Assembly: GCA_945862165.1 (NCBI GenBank)
Contig: CAMAXI010000010.1
Coordinates: forward strand, 1 to 64,000
Direction of reading: 5' to 3'
Length of the DNA: 64,000 bases
DNA from: Chryseobacterium gleum
GTDB taxonomy: Bacteria > Bacteroidota > Bacteroidia > Flavobacteriales_D > Crocinitomicaceae
Below, piece by piece: positions 52,720 through 61,275 of this stretch. Numbering within the stretch: the stretch's first letter is position 1; each line of letters begins with the position of its first letter. Made by a program: the position numbers and the translations under genes. The notes under the pieces are model-generated. The model was not told where the DNA came from. It did no database searches and saw only the letters and a list, made by a program, of their open reading frames with translations.

Positions 52720-54039
52720 ATGCATTCTATTTTAGAACTTTCCTGTGTCCTTTTCTATTATTCAATGCTATTATTGATCCTAAAAAAATGGTCTTTTTTT
52801 AAAAATTCAGGAATTCCATTCAAAACATTAGGTCTATTATTCACACTCAAATTTATTTTTGGATTAAGTCTCTATTTCATTTATACCTATTATTATACAG
52901 ACCGAAAAACAGCGGACATTTTTAAATATTTTGATGATGCAAAATATCTTTACGAAAATGTATATAAAATTTCACCAATCCAGTTTTGGAAAATAATCTT
53001 TGGAATTCAAAATCAATCCGCTGAAATACATAATTTATTAGTTAAAACGAATTATTGGTTCAAACCTTTTACAAGCAATGTTTTTAACGATAATACAACT
53101 ATAATTCGATTTAATGCAGTAATTTATCTTTTTTCTTTTGGTTGTTATCATGTACACACATTGGTATTATCAATGCTTTCATTTATAGGGTTAACTAGTA
53201 TTTTTAGAATATATAGTGAAAAATTTAGCACACGCAAAACAGAACTAATAATTGCCTGTTTTCTAATTCCTTCCTTATTGTTTTGGGGGTCAGGTGTATT
53301 AAAAGAAAGTATTTTATTATTTGGAATTGGCGTATTTCTTTTTGCTTTTACACGACTTATTTATACAAAAAACAAAAGCTTATACATTGGCATAATTGTT
53401 CTAACGATAGGTCTATTAGCAATTACAAAAACCTATGTGCTAATATTGTTGATTCCTAGTATATTTTCCTGGATTTTATCGCATTACACAAAGACAAAAA
53501 AAGTGGGATTAGTATTTATCTTATTTAATATTGGACTAATGATAATTGCTTTCAACGTAGGGAAAATTGATGCTAGACTTGACTTTCTATCGGACTTAAA
53601 ATACAAACAGAAAGATTTTATAAATGTTGCTAATTACACAAAAGCAGGCAGTACAATTCATGTAAAAGCGCTCACCAATTCTTCTTGGTCATTTGTAAAA
53701 ACGATGCCAGAAGCATTTATTAATGGGTTACTTCGCCCCACGATATTTGAAATAAAAAACGTGTTTTTTGCGTTCTCAGCATTTGAAAATTTCAGCATTT
53801 TAGTCCTTATTCTTCTTGTAATTCTATTTTTTAAAAAGCCGACTCGCGCGCAACTTCCATACCTCTATTTTGGCATCTACTTTAGTGTGTTATTATCGAT
53901 ACTAATCGGCTGGACAGTTCCTGTACTTGGGGCTATTGTAAGATATAAAATTCCCTGTTTACCATTTGCATTCAGTTCCTTATTACTTTGCATAGACTTT
54001 CCCAAATTAAAAAATTATCTTAAAAAACAGATACAATGA
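52720..54039 (+). CDS. Multi-pass membrane protein, unknown family (tandem copy 2)
   Basis: 439 aa, about ten membrane helices. It is clearly homologous to the preceding gene over its whole length: FIYTYYYTD...DIFKYFDDAK, YWFKPFTSNVFNDNTTII, PSLLFWGSGVLKESI, LKYKQKDF, NGLLRPTIFE, AFENFSILV and VPVLGAIVRYKIPCLP. The two copies are diverged, so this is an old duplication. The invariant residues (YTYYY, Asp, FxxK/N, LKES, RP, ENF, VRYK, P) probably mark the active or transport site. The downstream lipoprotein overlaps it by 4 nt (ATGA), so translation is coupled. Confidence 0.8.
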   Translation: MHSILELSCVLFYYSMLLLILKKWSFFKNSGIPFKTLGLLFTLKFIFGLSLYFIYTYYYTDRKTADIFKYFDDAKYLYENVYKISPIQFWKIIFGIQNQSAEIHNLLVKTNYWFKPFTSNVFNDNTTIIRFNAVIYLFSFGCYHVHTLVLSMLSFIGLTSIFRIYSEKFSTRKTELIIACFLIPSLLFWGSGVLKESILLFGIGVFLFAFTRLIYTKNKSLYIGIIVLTIGLLAITKTYVLILLIPSIFSWILSHYTKTKKVGLVFILFNIGLMIIAFNVGKIDARLDFLSDLKYKQKDFINVANYTKAGSTIHVKALTNSSWSFVKTMPEAFINGLLRPTIFEIKNVFFAFSAFENFSILVLILLVILFFKKPTRAQLPYLYFGIYFSVLLSILIGWTVPVLGAIVRYKIPCLPFAFSSLLLCIDFPKLKNYLKKQIQ

Positions 54040-55076
54040 GACTAACAAACATGAATTATTTTATCCTTTGCCTAAGCGTTCTTCTAACTAGCTGTATGAA
54101 AGGTAAAAAAGTAGACCAATTGTTTCACAATGCATCGATTATTTGTTTAGATGATAATAACACCACAGGCGAAGCGATGGCAATAAAGAATGGAAAAATT
54201 GTTGAAATTGGTCCTGAACGCCAAATATTGAACAAGTATCGATCCGAAGAAACAATTGACGTTGAAGGAAGAGAAATAGTGCCAACTTTTTCGGATTGCA
54301 ACATGCATTTGGATTCAACAATAAAATTAAATACAACCATACTAGAAGAATTTGAAACACAAGAACTCGAACAAGGAATTATAGAAGTTTTTGTTCATGG
54401 AATAAGCTATAAACAACTCATTGAACTTGTCAAATTCTCTTCTAAAATGGAGGTATTATGGCACATTTATTTAATCCCCTCAAAACAGAATATTCAGTAT
54501 GTAAGAAGACTAAAAAAAATAAAAAATAAAAATCTTACGATAGCAGGATTCACGCTTTCAAACGAAGAAGAATCAACTGTTTTAGAAGCTTGTTCAATTG
54601 CTAAAAACAAGTTATTACAAATTGGTCTTGATTTCAAAAATGGGCAAAAAAACATACCAAAAATTATACAATCACTTCAAAGCCATAAACAAGATCATCG
54701 ATGGTTTGTATTCAATATCGATGAAAATCAAACTAATGCATTAAAATTATTAGAAGAAAATAATTTTTTTCTTTGTTTTAACGAAACAAATAGAGCTTCA
54801 CTTCCGATTTATACATTTGGTTCAGGAAGTACAAAGCATGGCTTATTAGATAGACTAAAAAAATATAGCCATTTAAATGGATTAGAATTATTAACAACCC
54901 TAAAATCAATAACAAATTGGGCGCAATATGTATCCTATTCGGAAAGAAAAAATGGAACACTTGAAAAAGGTAAAAATGCAAATTTTACAATTTTAGAAAC
55001 TCCTATTAATAATAGCGGTCCTATTTACGCAAACACAACTTTTTTGAACGGAAAAAAAATATATAGTATAGAATAA
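54036..55076 (+). CDS. Lipoprotein, degenerate YtcJ-like amidohydrolase
   Basis: 346 aa. A lipoprotein signal (lipobox LTSC near residues 18-21) is followed by the N-terminal beta-sandwich of amidohydrolases: DQLFHNASIICLDD, AMAIKNGKIVEIG, IDVEGREIVPTFSDCNMHLDS. The C-terminus returns to that sandwich with NGTLEKGKNANFTILE and FLNGKKIYS. The metal-binding HxH is replaced by NMH, and I see no further His/Asp ligands. The chain is ~200 aa shorter than typical YtcJ (~540 aa). It therefore looks like a reduced pseudoenzyme, intact as an ORF. An outer-membrane or inner-membrane binding role with the two membrane proteins is inferred from the 4-nt overlap. Confidence 0.7.
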   Translation: MRLTNMNYFILCLSVLLTSCMKGKKVDQLFHNASIICLDDNNTTGEAMAIKNGKIVEIGPERQILNKYRSEETIDVEGREIVPTFSDCNMHLDSTIKLNTTILEEFETQELEQGIIEVFVHGISYKQLIELVKFSSKMEVLWHIYLIPSKQNIQYVRRLKKIKNKNLTIAGFTLSNEEESTVLEACSIAKNKLLQIGLDFKNGQKNIPKIIQSLQSHKQDHRWFVFNIDENQTNALKLLEENNFFLCFNETNRASLPIYTFGSGSTKHGLLDRLKKYSHLNGLELLTTLKSITNWAQYVSYSERKNGTLEKGKNANFTILETPINNSGPIYANTTFLNGKKIYSIE

Positions 55077-55129
55077 CAAGCTATTATAAATAAAATAATT
55101 ATATTTATTTAAACCGTTAAATTAAAGTT

Positions 55130-56887
55130 ATGAAACGACTATTCGACATTCCTTACCATCAATTAAACAAGTTTCCGAAATCAGATATGTTTTCGACAAA
55201 AACAAATGGTATTTGGAATCCTATTTCTACAAAGGAATTTATGGAACTTGTTAGTAAAACAGCAAAAGGGTTAGTGGCTTTTGGAATAAATCCTGGGGAT
55301 AAAATTGGGATAATTTCAACAAATCGCTATGAATGGGATGCTTTTGATATAGCCGTATTACAAATTGGCGCTATTGTTGTTCCAATCTATCCAAATATTT
55401 CTTCGGAAGATTATAAATACATTTTTAATGATTCTAAAATCAATTTGTGTGTTGTTGGTGATACAACCCTTTTCAATAAGATAAACGAATTAAAATCTGA
55501 ATTACCAGCATTAGAACATTTATTTAGTTTTACAAAAGAAGACTCGATTCCGCATTGGACTGAATTACATATAAATGAATCAACCATTAGCGATACTATT
55601 ATCGAAGACAGGAAAGCTGGGATTCAAAATTCTGATTTAGCAACCATCATTTATACTTCAGGAACAACAGGAAATCCAAAAGGAGTAATGTTGTCCCATA
55701 ACAATATATTATCGAATGTTATCGCATGTATTGACCGTATGCCTTGTGACGAACACTCACGCGTACTAACCTTTCTACCTGTATGTCATGTGTATGAACG
55801 AATGTTACACTATTTATATATCTACATGGGTTGCTCCATCTATTTCGCGGAATCCATGGATACAATAGGAGAAAATATTAAAGAAGTAAAACCTCATATG
55901 TTTACCGCTGTTCCTAGATTAATTGAAAAGGTATATGACAAAATAATTTCAAAAGGTGAAGAATTAACCGGGATAAAAAGAAAATTATTTTTTTGGGCAG
56001 TAAAAATTGGCGATCAATACGATGTAGTAAATCGATCTTTTTGGTATAACATCAAACTTGCAGTTGCACGAAAATTGATTTTCTCTAAATGGCAAGAAGC
56101 ATTAGGTGGAAATACACGTGCAATCGTGTCCGGTAGTGCAGCATTACAACCAAAATTAGCTAGAATGTTTTTAGCTGCAAATATCACTATTCTAGAAGGA
56201 TATGGATTAACAGAGACATCTCCAGTAATATCTGTTAATTGTTTAAAAAATGGCATTCGAATCGGCACGGTTGGAACATTGATACATGATGTTCAAGTGA
56301 AAATTGCAGAAGATGGAGAAATATTAGTAAAAGGGCCAAATGTAATGATGGGTTACTACAATTTACCGGAAAAAACAGCGGAAGATATCGATAAAGAAGG
56401 TTGGTTTCATACTGGTGATATTGGTACTTTTGTTGAAGAGAAATTTTTAAAAATAACAGACCGTAAAAAAGAAATTTTTAAAACTTCAGGTGGAAAATAT
56501 ATTATCCCACAGGCAATGGAAAATAAATTCAAAGAATCTCGATTTATTGAACAAATAATGGTTGTAGGAGAAGGACAAAAATTTCCTGGTGCACTTATTA
56601 TTCCAAACTTTAACTACATAAAAGAATGGGCAAATAATAAGAAACTTCAAATAAAAGACAACTCGAATTCAGGCTTAATAAACAATCAAGAAATTCAAGC
56701 ACGAATTCAAGTAGAGGTAGATACGTTTAATCAACATTACGGTGGATTTGAACAAATTAAAAAATACACATTATTAGACCACGAATTTTCAGTAGAAGAA
56801 GGAGAATTGACACCTACTTTAAAATTAAAACGAAAAATAATACTTGCGAAATACGCTAAAGAAGTTGAACAAATTTATACCTATTAA
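55130..56887 (+). CDS. Long-chain acyl-CoA synthetase (AMP-forming)
   Basis: 585 aa, ANL superfamily. Activates fatty acids to acyl-CoA through an acyl-adenylate. The P-loop TIIYTSGTTGNPKGVMLSHNN (here read in two parts), the adenylate-binding EGYGLTETSPVISVN, GWFHTGDIG, and the hinge DRKKEIFKTSGGKYIIPQAMEN with catalytic Lys distal to it are all present. The overall form is like FadD15/long-chain synthetases of actinobacteria and Bacteroidota. It is separated from the upstream operon by 53 nt; rsmG starts 2 nt after its stop. Confidence 0.92.
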   Translation: MKRLFDIPYHQLNKFPKSDMFSTKTNGIWNPISTKEFMELVSKTAKGLVAFGINPGDKIGIISTNRYEWDAFDIAVLQIGAIVVPIYPNISSEDYKYIFNDSKINLCVVGDTTLFNKINELKSELPALEHLFSFTKEDSIPHWTELHINESTISDTIIEDRKAGIQNSDLATIIYTSGTTGNPKGVMLSHNNILSNVIACIDRMPCDEHSRVLTFLPVCHVYERMLHYLYIYMGCSIYFAESMDTIGENIKEVKPHMFTAVPRLIEKVYDKIISKGEELTGIKRKLFFWAVKIGDQYDVVNRSFWYNIKLAVARKLIFSKWQEALGGNTRAIVSGSAALQPKLARMFLAANITILEGYGLTETSPVISVNCLKNGIRIGTVGTLIHDVQVKIAEDGEILVKGPNVMMGYYNLPEKTAEDIDKEGWFHTGDIGTFVEEKFLKITDRKKEIFKTSGGKYIIPQAMENKFKESRFIEQIMVVGEGQKFPGALIIPNFNYIKEWANNKKLQIKDNSNSGLINNQEIQARIQVEVDTFNQHYGGFEQIKKYTLLDHEFSVEEGELTPTLKLKRKIILAKYAKEVEQIYTY

Positions 56888-56889
56888 AA

Positions 56890-57525
56890 ATGAATGGAGT
56901 TGAACTTATTTTCAAACACTTTACTGAACTTTCTGAAAAACAAAAAAATCAATTTTCTAAATTAGCAGAACTATATACTTTTTGGAATGAACAAATAAAT
57001 GTAATTTCAAGAAAAGATATGGATCATTTCTACGAAAGACATGTACTTCATTCACTTGCAATAGCAAAGATACAATCTTTTAAAGATGGTTCTCGCATTT
57101 TAGATATTGGAACAGGTGGTGGTTTTCCTGGAGTACCACTAGCAATCTTATTTCCAGAATGTAATTTTGTTTTAGTAGATTCTATCGGGAAAAAAATTAA
57201 AGTGGTTAATGAAGTTTGTGAAGCGCTTGATATTAAAAATGTAACTACCTACCACTCCAGAGCCGAGGAAATAAAAGAACAATTTGACTTTATAGTAAGT
57301 AGAGCTGTTACAGCTATGCCAGAATTCTTAAAATGGGTAAAGGGAAAATTTTTAAGCGAAAATAAAAATAAACTTAGAAACGGTATTTTGTACCTTAAAG
57401 GCGGTGATTTAACAGAAGAAATGAAGCCAATTAGACAAAAGCCAAAGTATAACAATATTACAAAGTTCTTTGATTATGAATTTTTCGAAACCAAAAAGGT
57501 AGTTTATTTAGATATGAATAAGTAA
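56890..57525 (+). CDS. rsmG: 16S rRNA (guanine527-N7)-methyltransferase
   Basis: SAM-dependent methylation of G527 in 16S rRNA. 211 aa, usual length. The SAM site ILDIGTGGGFPGVPLAILFP is followed by VLVDSIGKKIKVV, SRAEEIKEQFDFIVSRAV and a C-terminal LYLKGGDLTEE. The N-terminal FWNEQINVISRKDMDHFYERHVLHSL is diagnostic. It probably shares a transcript with the acyl-CoA synthetase gene. Loss of RsmG is known to give low-level streptomycin resistance in other bacteria; here it is intact. Confidence 0.96.
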   Translation: MNGVELIFKHFTELSEKQKNQFSKLAELYTFWNEQINVISRKDMDHFYERHVLHSLAIAKIQSFKDGSRILDIGTGGGFPGVPLAILFPECNFVLVDSIGKKIKVVNEVCEALDIKNVTTYHSRAEEIKEQFDFIVSRAVTAMPEFLKWVKGKFLSENKNKLRNGILYLKGGDLTEEMKPIRQKPKYNNITKFFDYEFFETKKVVYLDMNK

Positions 57526-57534
57526 AAATATCTT

Positions 57535-58071
57535 TTAAAGCTTATACTTTTTAAAGAACACATCCCAATCCCAAATAAAGTTACTCATAACTTCATCCAT
57601 TCGCTTTAGAAACAATGGATTTGGTGCCTGCATACGCTTAAAATAATCATCCTGAAAATCATTCAGATTATATTTATGGAAAATTGCTTTTGACATGCCA
57701 TAAAGCATGTTTTTAGAAGGATGATTTACCCTAGAAATAAAATTTTTATAATCTTTAATCAAATTTTCGAAACTCGTTTCATCCATTGAAAAAATGGTAG
57801 CAAATTTTCGGTAAATTAGTTTCTCTACTCGAAAAGCTTGATCAGAATCAAAGCTCGATTCAAGTGTAACTAAATTACCAACAATTATGATTAAGGTAAA
57901 TTCAGAATTAGCTTCAGAAGTAATATTTGGTGTAGATTCAAACGCAGGATCTTCATTAATTAATAAAGCAACATCTTTAAATCCGTTATCAATTACTTCC
58001 AACAAACCATTAACAAAAATATTTGCTAATTGATTGTCTGTTAATTTACGTTTTAAAAATGAGCGTATCAT
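57535..58071 (-). CDS. Hypothetical protein, 178 aa
   Basis: I do not recognise this protein by function. It is soluble, mixed alpha/beta, with no signal peptide, Cys pairs or nucleotide-binding motif. Features are a basic N-terminus (MIRSFLKRKL), a beta strand FTLIIIVGNLVTL and a Trp-rich C-terminal end SNFIWDWDVFFKKYKL. It converges with rsmG (9 nt between stops), and a 240-bp AT-rich gap follows upstream. The ORF is uninterrupted and has ordinary composition, so it is likely real. Confidence 0.65.
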   Translation of the reverse strand: MIRSFLKRKLTDNQLANIFVNGLLEVIDNGFKDVALLINEDPAFESTPNITSEANSEFTLIIIVGNLVTLESSFDSDQAFRVEKLIYRKFATIFSMDETSFENLIKDYKNFISRVNHPSKNMLYGMSKAIFHKYNLNDFQDDYFKRMQAPNPLFLKRMDEVMSNFIWDWDVFFKKYKL

Positions 58072-58311
58072 CCCTTAATAATCTAGTTAAAAACTAATAA
58101 ACACAAAATTACATTAAAAAAAGGGACTAAACGAATTCATAAAAACCGATTAATCAACAAGTTATTAACACATGTAAACAACTGATAATTAACATCATAA
58201 AAAATATATACTACACCAAAAACAAGTCTAAGATTAAATCCTAAAACCTAAAAATTGAATGAATATTATTAAATAAACAAAAAAAAGTATCTTTAAAGTA
58301 GAATTAAATCC

Positions 58312-59310
58312 GTGAAACTAAAAATTTACATATCAATCTTTTTAATCATCCCTATAATTGGTTATACACAAGATATACATTGGTCACAAACAAACGAAAA
58401 TGCACTTTATCAAAATCCCGCAAATAGTGGGTTTATGTCCGAAGATTATAGAATAACTTTAAGTACCAGAGATCAGTGGAGAAATGTTACAAAACCATTT
58501 CAGACACAAGCATTTACTTTTGATATGGTAAACAAATTCAATCGTAAATTAGCATATGGAGGAAGTATATTACACGATGTTACAGGCGATGGTATATTTA
58601 GAACAATTGAAGGACGTATAAATGTTGCGTATACTTTTCTTGAAGCTAAAAATCAAAAAGATAAACTTAGAATTGGTCTAGATATAGGTTGGAAAAATAA
58701 TCAAATGAACTTTTCCAACTACATGTTTGATAATCAATTTGATGGATTTATTTATTCTAGTTATATTGCAAGCAATGAAAAATATACTACACAACAAAAA
58801 TCAAATTTAAATGTAGGAACTGGTCTACTTTTCAATAAAGAAATTTCCGATAAATTTTCATTTGTTGTTGGGACTGCTATATTCAATATTAATAAACCAA
58901 ATCAAGGCTTTTATAATGATAATGTACCTCGATATAGAAGATTTAATAATTACATTCAAGGGATATGGTCGATAAACAATAAAATGAAAATTTATCCTAC
59001 TATCAATTTCACAAATCAAAATTCGTATTCAGAAATAATTATTGGCACTAAATGCACTATAAACCTGTCGAATACAAATAAGAAAAATGATCTCTTGTTT
59101 GGAATTTATTCCCGAAACAAAGACGCTTTATTAACGCAAATAGGTTTGAAAATAAACAGATTAACAACATCTATTAATTACGATGTGAATACTTCTAAAT
59201 TAGTAAAGGCCAGTAATGGAAGAGGTGCCTTAGAGATTAATATCCAATACCTTTGGTCGCGAAAACCAGAAAATAACTTAATGCATAAAAAATGTTTAGA
59301 TTATTTATAA
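58312..59310 (+). CDS. PorP/SprF family T9SS-associated outer-membrane protein
   Basis: 332 aa starting at GTG (58312); no nearby in-frame ATG gives the signal peptide MKLKIYISIFLIIPIIGYTQ. The mature start DIHWSQTNENALYQNPANSGFM is the hallmark of PorP/SprF, followed by RDQWRNVTKPFQTQAFTFD and an outer-membrane beta-barrel ending in LWSRK. SprF-type proteins help secrete or anchor SprB-like adhesins, and PorP is part of the T9SS attachment complex with PorE. It overlaps the next gene, a PorE-like protein, by 19 nt. No SprB-like giant gene is adjacent. A near-consensus TATCTTTA lies ~14 nt before the start. Confidence 0.88.
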   Translation: MKLKIYISIFLIIPIIGYTQDIHWSQTNENALYQNPANSGFMSEDYRITLSTRDQWRNVTKPFQTQAFTFDMVNKFNRKLAYGGSILHDVTGDGIFRTIEGRINVAYTFLEAKNQKDKLRIGLDIGWKNNQMNFSNYMFDNQFDGFIYSSYIASNEKYTTQQKSNLNVGTGLLFNKEISDKFSFVVGTAIFNINKPNQGFYNDNVPRYRRFNNYIQGIWSINNKMKIYPTINFTNQNSYSEIIIGTKCTINLSNTNKKNDLLFGIYSRNKDALLTQIGLKINRLTTSINYDVNTSKLVKASNGRGALEINIQYLWSRKPENNLMHKKCLDYL

Positions 59311-61247
59311 TAGTACTTTTTTTAAATTTATCAATTGTTGTTTTAGGGCAAACAAGTAAACGCATATTAAAATACCGCGCGCAACAAAATATTGAACAAG
59401 AAGATTATATAGAAGCGGCAAAATATTATGACTCAATTGTCCAAAGAGATAGTACTGATTATCAAACATTACAAACATATTCGGAAATATTAATTAAAAC
59501 AAAGTATTTTGTTAAAGCCGATCTAATTTTAAAAAAAATAATCTCCTTATCGAATAAGCAAATAAATAAACAAAATCTATTATTACAACTCGCTTACGTA
59601 AACAAACAACTCGGAAAATATACGGAAGCATTAAATTATTTGAACAATTGTTCAAGCGAAATAAAAAAATCAAATGATTTAAAAGCATTAAACAAAGTAA
59701 CACGTGAAATAGAATCTTGTCAATGGGCAATGATGAACCTCACTGACACAGTAGAATATAGTATTCATAAAATACATGGTATTTCTAATGAAGATTCAGA
59801 ATTTGGCCATGCAGTGGTTGGTCCGCTTTTAATAGTAAGCGCCTTGAAATGCGAAAATTGCAATGACTCAATCGGATTTTCAAAAGAAGGATATACCAAT
59901 AAATTATATTCGATTTTAAAAGAAAATGGCAGTCAATTAAAAGAAATTAAATCCATTAACTCCAATATCAATCACAGTTCCAATGGTACTTTTTCTAGTG
60001 ATAAAAAGAAATTCTACTTCAGTTCTTGCGCTATTTTACCAGAAAATAAAAAATGTAAAATACTTGTAAGTAATTACATAAATGGCAGTTGGTCAACTCC
60101 TGACACCTTAAAAGGGGAAATTAATAGTAATGAATACGCTTATACAATGCCTGCATTTGCAAAAATACAAGGTAAGGATTATCTGTTTTTTTGCTCGGAT
60201 AATAAAAACAGTCAAGGTGGACTAGACATTTTTTATGGATCAATTAATCAAAACACGATTAAAGAAGTAAAACCAATAAATTATATTAACTCCATAGAAG
60301 ATGATATTGCTCCGTTTTATGATGACGCCACGTTAACCTTATATTTTTCTTCTATTTGGTTTAACGGATTCGGTGGATACGATTTACAGAAAACAAATTT
60401 CAAACCGAATAAAACAAGTAAAATTGAAAACCTAGGAATCCCTTTTAATAGTTCAAACAATGATACTTATTTGGTAAAAGATTCCATGAACTACTTCATC
60501 TCAAGTAACCGAAATCATGCATCTTTAAACAAGAATTGCTGTACAGATATATACCAATTAAAACCAAAATTTATTATTAATGAAACGATAAAAATAGACA
60601 CCACTTTTAATCGTTTGAAAGAGGTGACCAAAATTAATTCAGAAAAAAATATCGGAATATTAGAAAAACTAATACCAATATCACTCTACTTCCACAACGA
60701 TATTCCTAATCCAAAATCATCCGATTCGACTACTCATGTAAATTATTTAGAAACCTATGAAAATTATAACCAATTAAATACAGTTTATCAAACTAATTAT
60801 GGATCTGGATTAAAAGAAGAAAAGAAAAATATTGCCAAAATGGAAATAAATGAATTCTTCATCAACAATCTTCAAAAAGGCAAAAAAGATTTAGATGAAT
60901 TTTTAGATATTTTAGTGGAAGAACTTAAAAAAGGCGAGAAATTTGAACTAATATTTAAAGGTTACGCAAGTCCATTAGCTAAAAATGAGTATAACAAATT
61001 CCTGAGTAAACGCAGAATTAATTCTGTAAGAAATTACATAGCAATCTATAAAAATGGTATATTATTAAAATACTTAATCCCTGATATTAATAATACTACA
61101 GCTTTATCTTTCAAAGAGGAAAGTTTTGGAGAATTTTTATCCGATAAATTAGTTAGTGACAATCCAAATGACAAAAGAAATTCAATATATTCTAAAAAAG
61201 CAGCACTCGAACGAAAAGTAGAAATTATCGGATTTAGAATTCGATAA
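59292..61247 (+). CDS. PorE-like TPR/PD40-propeller/OmpA protein
   Basis: 651 aa. A signal peptide (MFRLFIIVLFLNLSIVVLGQ) precedes an N-terminal TPR region (about residues 20-150, YIEAAKYYDSIVQRD...). A beta-propeller with PD40-like repeats follows (about residues 160-420; GTFSSDKKKFYFSSC, DYLFFCSDNKNSQGGLDIFYG, LTLYFSSIWFNGFGGYDL). The C-terminal OmpA-like domain carries KGYASPLAKNEYNKFLSKRR. This order matches PorE of T9SS, without the carboxypeptidase-regulatory domain of PorE between propeller and OmpA. It probably links the PorP-like barrel to peptidoglycan. It overlaps the porP-like gene by 19 nt. Confidence 0.85.
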   Translation: MFRLFIIVLFLNLSIVVLGQTSKRILKYRAQQNIEQEDYIEAAKYYDSIVQRDSTDYQTLQTYSEILIKTKYFVKADLILKKIISLSNKQINKQNLLLQLAYVNKQLGKYTEALNYLNNCSSEIKKSNDLKALNKVTREIESCQWAMMNLTDTVEYSIHKIHGISNEDSEFGHAVVGPLLIVSALKCENCNDSIGFSKEGYTNKLYSILKENGSQLKEIKSINSNINHSSNGTFSSDKKKFYFSSCAILPENKKCKILVSNYINGSWSTPDTLKGEINSNEYAYTMPAFAKIQGKDYLFFCSDNKNSQGGLDIFYGSINQNTIKEVKPINYINSIEDDIAPFYDDATLTLYFSSIWFNGFGGYDLQKTNFKPNKTSKIENLGIPFNSSNNDTYLVKDSMNYFISSNRNHASLNKNCCTDIYQLKPKFIINETIKIDTTFNRLKEVTKINSEKNIGILEKLIPISLYFHNDIPNPKSSDSTTHVNYLETYENYNQLNTVYQTNYGSGLKEEKKNIAKMEINEFFINNLQKGKKDLDEFLDILVEELKKGEKFELIFKGYASPLAKNEYNKFLSKRRINSVRNYIAIYKNGILLKYLIPDINNTTALSFKEESFGEFLSDKLVSDNPNDKRNSIYSKKAALERKVEIIGFRIR

Positions 61248-61275
61248 TCTTCCAACTTTTTCTATATTTATAATT

